From: Tyto alba
Taxonomy: Eukaryota; Chordata; Aves; Strigiformes; Tytonidae
Assembly (NCBI RefSeq): GCF_018691265.1
Contig: NW_024881283.1
Location: 6,111,731-6,175,730, forward strand
Reading direction: 5' to 3'
DNA length: 64,000 bases
In this document: positions 52,900 to 60,600 of the stretch, in pieces
Numbering within the stretch: the first letter of the stretch is position 1
How the letters are laid out: each line of letters begins with the position of its first letter
The notes under the pieces: model-generated
Seen by the model: the letters and a program-made list of their open reading frames with translations, nothing else
Database searches by the model: none
What the model was told of the DNA's origin: nothing
Made by a program: the position numbers and the translations under genes

Positions 52900-53570
52900 G
52901 TGGGCCCCCTCTGCTGCCCCCACCCCATATCCTCTCCCTCAGCCCCACGCAACCCCCCAGCCACGCTCAGGGTCCCTGCTACAGCTCCAGTGCACGCCGT
53001 TCCCCCCACATTTCCCTCACACCCAGCCTGACCCCACTGGGCCCCCCTACCCACCCCAAAGCACCCCACTTTCCCCCCTTGTGCCCCACACGCTCCCTGA
53101 CACCACTGTGGGTGCCTCCCTGGTCTCCCCCAGCCCCAGGACACCCCTCATTTCCCCATAACCCCATTGCCCCACACCTCACTCGCTGTGGGGCCCCCAC
53201 ACCCAGCCTGGCTCCCCCCCAAACCCCAGAGCACCCTGAAACACCTCACATCTAGCTCGACCTCTCTGGGTTGCCCTGGTCTCCCCCAGCCCCAAGACAC
53301 CCCATCCTCCCCTCACACCCAGCCTGACCCCACTGCAGGTCCCCCCCACCCCACAGCACCCCACGGCCCCTCATAACACCCTCCCCCCCAATCCACAACC
53401 AACCTGACCCCCAGAGCACCCCAAACCCTCCTATAACCCCCCACCCCAAAACCACAGAGGCCCCTCTAGGGAGCCCCAAATCCCCCCACAGCCCCCCCCC
53501 GTGAACCCCATAACCAGCCTGACCCTACTATACCCCCCCCCATAACCGACGTGACCTCACCACGGGTCCC
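52900..53570. repeat. C-rich degenerate tandem array
   Basis: Recurring words such as ACACCCAGCCTGACCCCACT, CCCCAGAGCACCCC and TGGTCTCCCCCAGCCCCA recur irregularly every roughly 50-60 bp or multiples. The plus strand is strongly C-rich and nearly G-free over long spans. Open frames through it (241 codons plus, 239 minus) are low-complexity proline or glycine runs without homology. Confidence 0.75.
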
Positions 53571-53656
53571 CTCCCGCCCCACGGCTTGACCTTGAACCCG
53601 CGGGACCCCCCAACCGCTTCACGCCCCCCCCCCCCGCCCCGCCCCGCTCCGCTCAC

Positions 53657-53720
53657 CCGGGCCGGGGCCGCCGCTCCGCACCGCGCTGCCTCCACCTGCA
53701 CCGCCGGCCCCGCCCCCCCG
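53657..53720 (-). other. Candidate distal non-coding first exon of EPB41 (5' end approximate)
   Basis: On the minus strand a consensus donor CCCGG|GTGAGC lies at 53657/53656, 65 bp downstream of the CRE at 53722-53729. Exon sequence would be pure GC-rich 5' UTR. The 5' boundary is an assumption. It would correspond to the most distal alternative first exon of mammalian 4.1R if confirmed by cDNA. Confidence 0.35.
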
Positions 53721-53721
53721 C

Positions 53722-53729
53722 TGACGTCA
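53722..53729. promoter_or_regulatory. Perfect CRE palindrome TGACGTCA
   Basis: A full CREB/ATF consensus in the context GCTGACGTCAGCGC, which extends the palindrome to 12 bp. It lies just upstream, on the minus strand, of the candidate donor at 53657. Confidence 0.7.
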
Positions 53730-53862
53730 GCGCGCCCCGCCCCGCCCCGCCGCGCCGCCGGCCGCGCCCACTGGCCGCCACCGCCGCCCGTCAGCGCCGC
53801 GGAGGGGGGCGGGGCCGCCAGCGGCGCGGCGCTGCAGTGGGCGGGGCGGGCAGGTGACGGTG

Positions 53863-53870
53863 TGACGTCA
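53863..53870. promoter_or_regulatory. Perfect CRE palindrome TGACGTCA
   Basis: Second CRE of the cluster, 141 bp from the first, next to a GGGCGGGGCGGG GC box at 53840-53851. Confidence 0.7.
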
Positions 53871-53939
53871 CGGCGGGCGGGGGGGGGTGGGGCGAGGAAA
53901 TTCCTTCCCTACCCCCCCCCCTTCGCCTCGGGGGGCGCG

Positions 53940-53947
53940 TGACGTCA
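53940..53947. promoter_or_regulatory. Perfect CRE palindrome TGACGTCA
   Basis: Third CRE of the cluster, 77 bp from the second, in the context CGTGACGTCACCG. Confidence 0.7.
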
Positions 53948-53973
53948 CCGCTCGCCTCCGAGACGTCTCCACC

Positions 53974-53983
53974 CCATATAAGG
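53974..53983. promoter_or_regulatory. CArG box CCATATAAGG (SRF-type)
   Basis: Matches CC(A/T)6GG exactly; the complement reads CCTTATATGG, the classic serum-response/actin CArG sequence. It is 26 bp from the last CRE. On the plus strand it could also be read as a TATA-like element, but no plus-strand gene is evident. Confidence 0.55.
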
Positions 53984-54141
53984 AAAAAGTGCTCCCGCGG
54001 GTTCCCCGCGGACCCCCGGAGTCCCCGGCTGCCACTGGCGCTGCCGGCAGAGCCCCAAAACCCAGCAGAATCGGGTCTTTAATACATTTTTATGCTCGTT
54101 TTCACCCGTCTCCTTTTTTTTTTTACCTTTTTTAAGGACAT

Positions 54142-54161
54142 AAAAAAAAAAAAAAAAAAAA
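54142..54161. repeat. Poly(A) tract, 20 nt
   Basis: Uninterrupted A run between the CArG box and the GATA motifs. It breaks the CpG island. Confidence 0.95.
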
Positions 54162-54235
54162 GGCAAAAACTCTCCCTGCGCGGGGAGCCGCTGTCCGGAG
54201 CTCGCCCCGGGTGACGCTGCGGCGTGGCCGGGGCC

Positions 54236-54241
54236 GATAAG
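54236..54241. promoter_or_regulatory. GATAAG motif
   Basis: GATA-factor core in CpG-rich DNA about 0.5 kb upstream (minus-strand sense) of the candidate distal EPB41 exon. A short motif; significance depends on occupancy. Confidence 0.3.
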
Positions 54242-54338
54242 GGCAGCGCGGGGTCCGACCCCCCCCCCCCCCCGCCCCTCCCCGCGGTCCCGGGGCGGCT
54301 CCGGCTGCCGCAGCCCCGGCCGCGGGGACCCGCCGGGG

Positions 54339-54365
54339 CTATCGTGCCTATCGTGCCTATCGTGA
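54339..54365. repeat. Three tandem copies of a 9-bp unit (CTATCGTGC)
   Basis: CTATCGTGC, CTATCGTGC, CTATCGTGA. It lies inside the distal CpG island. Confidence 0.9.
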
Positions 54366-54388
54366 CGGCGCAGGCGGCGGCTGCGGGC

Positions 54389-54394
54389 GATAAG
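54389..54394. promoter_or_regulatory. GATAAG motif
   Basis: Second GATA-factor core, 153 bp from the first. A GGGGGTGG sequence (CACCC on the minus strand) follows at about 54422-54429. Confidence 0.3.
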
Positions 54395-54785
54395 GGGGGA
54401 GCGGGGCTCTCCGGGCCCCCCCGGGGGTGGCAGCGGGCTGGAACGCGGCCCCTGCGCTGGGCTGGGGGCGGGGGGTGCTGCCCCGGGGTGCTGCCGGGTG
54501 CCCCCCGCACCCACTCGGCTCCCCAGGGGCTGGCCACGGCCCCGCGCCCCCCCTTGGGGACGGGGGAGGGAGGTGCCTGGTGCCACCTAATAGCCCCCGC
54601 CCCTGGGGACGCTGGCAAAGACTGTCCCCGTGTCCCCCGTCTGCTGCCCCTCCAGGGGCCCCCCCCGACCCCCAGAGAGAGACGGGACAGATCCTGCCCC
54701 GGGCTCAGCACCTCGACCCCCCGCAGGCACTTGTGTCCCCCCCTCCCATCACCTGCCTCTCCCCAGGGAGCCCTAAACCTTTCCC

Positions 54786-54886
54786 GGGGAGGAGGAAGAT
54801 TTTGGGAGGAGGAAGATTTTGGGAGGAGGAAGGTTTTGGGGGGAGGAAGGTTTTGGGGGGAGGAAGGTTTTGGGGGGGAGGAAGAG
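54786..54886. repeat. G-rich 17-bp tandem array, about six units
   Basis: Units of the form GGGAGGAGGAAGATTTT or GGGGGGAGGAAGGTTTT. Each unit supplies at least one run of three or more G, so the plus strand has G-quadruplex potential. It marks the edge of the island on the CCN side. Confidence 0.9.
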
Positions 54887-54899
54887 CCTCTCGCCCCCG

Positions 54900-55347
54900 C
54901 CGAGGGGGGAGCCCCTGGTTGATGTGCCGGGAGGGGGATGAAGCCGTAAGCTGTTAAGCCACCACAAAATCCCCCCGTGTTCTGGCCCCGTTATTGCCGA
55001 TTTCTGCTCACATCTGCTCCCAGCGTTATTTTTAACCTGGTATTATGGATTTCTGGGTCCTTCAGCAGGCACAGGCAGGGCCCCACTTGTGTGTGTGTGT
55101 GTCCCCCCCCCCCCAGACAGGAGTTGTGGGTGCCTGTGAGACACTAACACCAGCCCCACTGCTCTTTGGGAGGGGGAACAGGGCCCCCCCCGAGACCCCC
55201 CTCCCCTCCACACCCAGCCATCAGCTTTGCAGGGGATCCCAGCACTGGTCCCAGCATGCTGATGGCATTGGGGAAAGGCAGGAGGGGAAGCCAGGCTGGA
55301 GCCTTGCACAGAGGGATGCTGCCAGGGATATAAAAAATAAAGCAGTA
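54900..55347. other. Intergenic stretch between the CCN gene end and the EPB41 distal island
   Basis: A short (TG)n run at about 55091-55102 is followed by a C run. Nothing else is recognisable up to the candidate poly(A) signal. Confidence 0.6.
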
Positions 55348-55353
55348 TTTATT
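55348..55353 (-). terminator. Candidate polyadenylation signal AATAAA for the CCN-like gene
   Basis: Plus-strand TTTATT, read AATAAA on the minus strand, about 2.0 kb after the CCN stop codon. It is the only clear AATAAA that I see between the stop and the island, and it would give a 3' UTR of about 2 kb. Cleavage there is inferred. Confidence 0.45.
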
Positions 55354-55507
55354 AGCGTTGAGTAAAGTGCAACCTCGGCGTAGTTTTACACTCAGAAGCC
55401 GTTTAAACGGCAGGCAGAAAAGTTCAGAGCAGACCTGGAGGGCAAGGGGAGAAAAGGCCCCGAGCAAGGTTGTGCTAAAAGGATACAAGAACTGTACAAA
55501 GGCCTCT

Positions 55508-55531
55508 AAAAAAAAAAAAAAAAAAAAAAAA
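55508..55531. repeat. Poly(A) tract, 24 nt
   Basis: Uninterrupted A run on the plus strand (poly(U) in the inferred CCN 3' UTR). Confidence 0.95.
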
Positions 55532-55977
55532 CCAAACAAAAACAAGAGAAAACATCAGATAAATTATTTACAGTTCAAATTGATTACAGGAGGCTGAAGG
55601 CTCACGAGCTTCCGCAGGCTGGGAGAGTAAGAAAAGAGGGGCTGAGGGGAGACACGGGCCCCGAGGTGGCGTTTCGGCGGGGTTACGGGCCGCGGGGCAG
55701 CGGTCGCGGGCGGCTGGGATTGTCCTCGGGCACCGGGTTCTGCTTTGGGGGGGGGGATGTGGTGGGGTAAAGCCTCGGAGCTGCAGCGTGGCCCCTGCTC
55801 CTGCCCGGCGGGGACAGGAATGCATCGCGATTTCCAGTGGTGAAAGGCAGGGAAGATGTCAGGAATGAGATCAGGCCCTTTACCTGGATGTTCCTGCTAA
55901 AAATCAGCAGAGGCTGAACGCAACGGGATGACGGAGGCTTCGGAGATGCGGTGGAGCTGCCGAGGTGCACGGAGCTG

Positions 55978-56119
55978 GGCCAGCCGGGCTGGGGGCCGGC
56001 ACTCGGCACGTCCTTAACGGCGGGGACACTGCAGGGGTCTGGCAAGAAGGGAATCCCACAGCTGCAGACCCCGGCACCACGCAGCTTCCCGTGCCACTGC
56101 CCCGGGAACTCCAGGAGGG
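55978..56119. repeat. 142-bp duplicated segment, copy 1
   Basis: Same orientation, same length and only three substitutions compared with 58181-58322 (about 98% identity). It begins GGCCAGCCGGGCTGGGGG and ends CCAGGAGGG. It lies downstream of the CCN coding region. Confidence 0.97.
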
Positions 56120-57371
56120 ATCCGCTCCATTTACAAATACGGGCATTTTTCTTGCCACTGCCTTAAACTCCCCCCGGGGAGACCGGGGCTGAACCACATT
56201 CCTCCGACTTCTGACCCACCGGCAAAGACTCCGGAGTTGAAAACGGAGCTGCAGCCCCACTGTGGATGTATGAGCTGGTGGACTCCAGCCCCTCTCCCAC
56301 CCCGGAGCCATTTCTGAAGAGATTACCAAAAGGGACAAGAGGACACGCTCATCACGGCACCAAAAACTGTCAGGAGCAGCACCCGCAGGGGACGTGTTTC
56401 AGCCTGGAAGAGCTCCTCAGGTCTGAAACAGGCCCCAGGGACACTGCCCTGCGAGCCCCAGAGGCAAAGCTACAGCCTGGCCAAATCCCTTCTTCTGTGA
56501 AGAAACTCCTACCTGGGCTCAGATCTTCTGGGGAAGTCCCTGAGCCACAGTCTCCTGCAGCGACACGACACAGCTTGTTGTTTCCTTGTCCTCACTGTCA
56601 CCCTCACTGCCACACGAGGCTAAAAGGAATTTAAGGGGGAAAAAAGGCATCCCAGCCTTGAGCTGCCCAGAGAGTGGGTCACCCAGCAGATGATCCGGCC
56701 TCTCTTAGGAGCAAACTGATCTGGGACAAAGCTGCTGGAGGGAAAGCACGTGGGAGGGTGAAAGGTGGGCACAAGGATGGGGAAGAGTTTTTGCCAACTG
56801 ATCCAATTTGCTAAAAAACAATTGAAAAACTCAGCAGGAGCCCAGCACGGGTCCGGGACCACTTTCCTCACTGAGAAGCTTCGCATCAGCGCGCAGTGGA
56901 GCCCCGCTCTGCTGGCAAGCAGGCTGCAGAGCTTGGCTTCAGCTCAGGCCTCCTGGGCTTGCCCCGTCCCACGCTCGGGGTTCGCCGCATGGGTTTGGCA
57001 GGCCGGTGGCCACGGGCAACTGCACCCGCTGTGCTCTCAGCTGGAGACAGGCTGGAGCCACGCGGCTTTGATCCACTCTCCCATCTGGTCAGTGGGAACA
57101 TGGATCAAGTTTGCAGCTCAAGCCTGTTTCTGGTTCCTTCAGAGACCTTTGCACCACCACGGGTGAAGGTCAGGAGCCTGGGGCAGGCGGGGCTGTTCCC
57201 TCACACACCTCGGCCTGTTAGGAAGGGCCACTGGGACCACTGGTGGTGAACGGTGCTGTCCTAAAGAGCACAGCCCCTCACAGAGGGGGAAGAGGCTGCA
57301 TTGTCCTACAGCCACGAAAGCACTGCAGAGCCCTCTTGACACCTTGGCCTGTGGATCTGGCACGGAGAGGG

Positions 57372-57683
57372 CTACTGCCTCTCTGTCTTGACGTGATCTC
57401 CAATCATCCTCCTGTGATACGTGGCCAGGAAGATGTCGTTGTCTCGGGGGCAGTCGTAGTGGCAGGAGCACATCTTGATGAACATCATCTTCCGCTGGAA
57501 GAAGTCCCCCTCGGGGCAGCGGAACTCCACCTCCACGGTGCTGGTGAGGTACGGGGTGCAGCAGCGGCCGTCCGTGCAGCTGCCGCAGAACTTGGGCCGG
57601 TAGGAACGGGTGCTGGTGCAGCCCGAAAACTCGAAACGGAGGCTCTGGCGTGGCTTTGGGGTCCGCACACACTTCTTCCCCTT
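57372..57683 (-). CDS. CCN-like exon 5: C-terminal cystine-knot (CT) domain and stop
   Basis: Acceptor CTCTCTGCCTAG precedes 57683 and the stop TAG is at 57374-57372. It encodes 103 residues starting [15 protein letters not shown], with ten cysteines in the CCN cystine-knot pattern ([23 protein letters not shown], then MCSCHYDC). It ends GDHVKTERQ, which is slightly longer than the CCN2 end at GDMA. The CT domain mediates heparin and integrin binding and dimerisation in the family. Confidence 0.97.
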   Translation of the reverse strand, partial: KGKKCVRTPKPRQSLRFEFSGCTSTRSYRPKFCGSCTDGRCCTPYLTSTVEVEFRCPEGDFFQRKMMFIKMCSCHYDCPRDNDIFLATYHRRMIGDHVKTERQ

Positions 57684-60600
57684 CTAGGCAGAGAGCAGGT
57701 GGGTTAATAAGGACAGAACAACCGGACAACAGGTCCACCCAGGCCTGCGCTCTACCACTGGGCAACAGGACACCGAAAAAGTGGAAGCCCTTTGAGATGG
57801 GCTCATGCCCGACAAATACCTAATTAGGTTCTCCCTGGTGTTCCCGGTGCTGTGTCCCCTCTCCCCGTGCCCAGTACCTTGGTTTTCTCCACGGGGAAGT
57901 CGCAGGGCCGGACCATGCAGAGCCGGGTCTCCTTCTCCAGGCGGCACTGGGGGTTGTCGTTGGTTACTCGGGCAGAGATGCCCATGCCGCAGCTCTTGGA
58001 GCAAGCGCTCCACTCCGTGGTCTGCACCAGGCAGTTCTCCTGCAGGTTATTCAGCTCCGGCTTGTGTGCTGGATCCTCCCTGAACACTGAGCCGCGGGGA
58101 AGAGACACAAGGCAAGGTTCAGGGCTTGGGACGAAGTGTGGCAGCTCCGCGGCTGCTCCCAGCTCGGTCTAACTCTTCAGGGCCAGCCGGGCTGGGGGCT
58201 GGCACTCGGCACGTCCTTAACGGCGGGGACACTGCAGAGGTCTGGCAAGAAGGGAATCCCACAGCTGCAGACCCCGGCACCACGCAGCTTCCCGTGCCAC
58301 TGCCCCGGGAACCCCAGGAGGGGTAGCAAAGGTCTGGTCCACCCCACGAGCTCCTCGGCCTCTCAGCGGAAGGAACACACAGGCAAGCACGGGGCCGTCT
58401 CCTACCTCAGCCCAGCTCCAGCCAGTTCTGCTGGAACATCAGCGGGTGTGCGAGCCTCCCCCCGGCACCACCAAGGTCTCGCCTTCGTGGGTCTGGAGTC
58501 TGGAGTACCCGCTCCACACCTGGCACCCACACCCCCGGCGCACCGAGTGAGCCGTCACCGCCAGTCCCAAAGCAGACGTGACGCAGGGCCCCGGGCCAAA
58601 GGCAGTTTGGATCCACCTCCACACCCCCCCCCCCCCAGCAAACAGCCCCCAGCCCCATCGCGCCCGCCCACCACTCACCCGCCATGGCGGTTTCGAAGCG
58701 GTTTTCCTCGCTGCCCTCCTCGCAGACCCACTCTTCGCAGCACTTGTTGCGGAACTTCACCCGCCGGGGGTTGGGGCACTCGGGGGACGGCAGCCGCAGG
58801 TCGTCGGAGCAGAGGGGGATGCAGCCGATGGCCCCGTCCATGCAGATGCACTGCAGCTTGCAGGTGGGCTGGAAGCTCTCCCCGTTGTGGTAGATCTTGC
58901 CCAGCAGGTCACAAGTTGCGCCCTCGTGAGCTGGGGGAAGGGGGAAGAGGAGGAGAATCTGAGGAGATGGCAGGGGGCTGGCAGCACGGCCTCTGCCTCG
59001 GGGGGGGCCCCTCCTGATGAGGGACAAGTGCCCACGCGCAGACTCTCCCCGGCTCTGCCATCCCAGTGCTGGATGCAGCAGAAGTTGGCACATTTAATAT
59101 TGGGCTCCCTGGACCCAAGGCTATTCCTGACATTGATTTTTAGAAGTTGGCTCCAGCTGTGCCAGACCTCCCAAAGTTCTCTAGAAAAATCTCTTCTTCA
59201 CTTGGACGAGCTACTAAGTGGGACTTTGTCTTTACGGCTTGTAAACAGCCTGTTCTCCAGTCAGAGGTCTTCCTGTCCAGCTCAGTGCCCCAGTCAGTGG
59301 TGTTGTGCAAGATGCATTCCTGACACGACGCGTGAGCCAGCGGCTTCGCTCCTCGACACTCCTAGGAGACCAAAAGGCAACATTCTCCTAAGAGCAGCTG
59401 GTTCCCCACATGTCTAAAAGGTACCTACAAAAGGAAAATAACACTTTGGGTTTATGACCTTTTCGGCTTCTCTGTGATATGTGAATCTCTTCTTCATTCC
59501 TGCCACAACTTTTTCTATTTCTCTCTGTTCTGATCTCCAGTTCTCTCTTCTCCAGCCCTCCTATGAGTCTTTTACTCCTTCCCTGTAAAACTTAAACGAG
59601 CAAAAAAGGAAACGCAACCATATCTGACACACAGGAGCAATCCTCAGTCTGTGGGTGCAAGCAATGCTCACAAGTTCTTACGTCTGTATTAGCCAAAATT
59701 TTTCCAGTGGAAGTTTTCCAGCAGAAAAAAAGTTTGATTAAGAGTTTTGCAGGCACGGATCAATGTCAGGAATGTTTTCAATGAGAAACAACTGAAGCAT
59801 TTCAATTTGATATCAAAGATTTCTTTTATGCTCTTACAATAGCTCAACCAAAATACTTGTTGGCCAGTATCCATAGGGGGGAACATTTTGCTCGGGTAAT
59901 TATTTTAGATACTATAAAGATCAAGATGAAACATTTTGATATAATGGAAGTGGAAAGTTCTGACATAGCCAAATGAGTATTCTAAATAACTCATGAAAAG
60001 TTTTGAGATTTTCATTTATTTTTTTTTTTCTTTAGCCTGAAATGAAATGTTGAAATCTCAGAGTTGTTCACAGGACAGAAATCCTGCTTTTGGACAGTTC
60101 TCATCAGCTGCTTCTTTCTGCAATCCCGACCCTTAAAAAAAACAAAAAAATCCATGCAAACCTCTACTGGGAAGTTACCAAAATGAAGGATTCTTGGCTG
60201 CTTGTGGAGGCTTACCAGGAAACCTGATCTATTTTCCCCTTAGTCCTGCTCGCCCGTGGAACATTGTCTCAGACAGAAAGAGTTTGGACCAAACACGGAG
60301 CGAGAGCCACTTTCCATCCCACCTAGTCCTTGAGGGGACACAAATCCTTCTGGGCTGCTAATGCCTTGTTTCTAAGCAGAGCTGGATCTCAACTTGCAAC
60401 TCTGTTCAATGCCATTGGTATAAAAATACTCCTGTGCTCCTACTTAGAAGTTTCAAAATCCTCACTTTTTCCATCAAAGTGGAAGCCATCCGCTTTCCCT
60501 CTACACAACCATTCATACTTATTTTTAAATCCTCTTTCACTGTTTTTTAGCCCAAGCCCTCTCCCTTCCCAATGAACTGATCGTGCTGTTCCCTCAGCAG

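Larger units (their letters stand above)
52000..54700 (-). promoter_or_regulatory. Large CpG island; candidate distal EPB41 promoter
   Basis: CpG-dense at about 52.0-52.9 kb and again at 53.6-54.6 kb, separated by a C-rich repeat. The 53.6-54.0 kb core has multiple GC boxes, three perfect CREs and a CArG box. It is the last island before the 3' end of the CCN gene, so the parsimonious owner is EPB41 on the minus strand, as in mammals where first exons lie far upstream. A promoter for an unknown transcript on the plus strand is possible. Confidence 0.6.
55354..57371 (-). other. Probable 3' UTR or 3' flank of the CCN-like gene
   Basis: It follows the stop codon at 57372-57374 and ends at the candidate AATAAA. 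It contains copy 1 of a 142-bp duplicated segment (55978-56119). Open frames here have no homology. Confidence 0.5.

Noticed and set aside
52425..53255. Open frames of 241 (plus) and 239 (minus) codons
   Set aside because: They come from C-rich repeats giving proline or glycine runs; no conserved domain.
53974..53983. TATA box for a plus-strand gene
   Set aside because: ATATAAGG is part of a perfect CArG box and no plus-strand exon follows; kept as CArG instead.
53945..54922. Open frames of 232 (plus) and 213/210 (minus) codons over the distal island
   Set aside because: GC-rich composition and a poly(A)/poly(T) tract; no recognisable protein.
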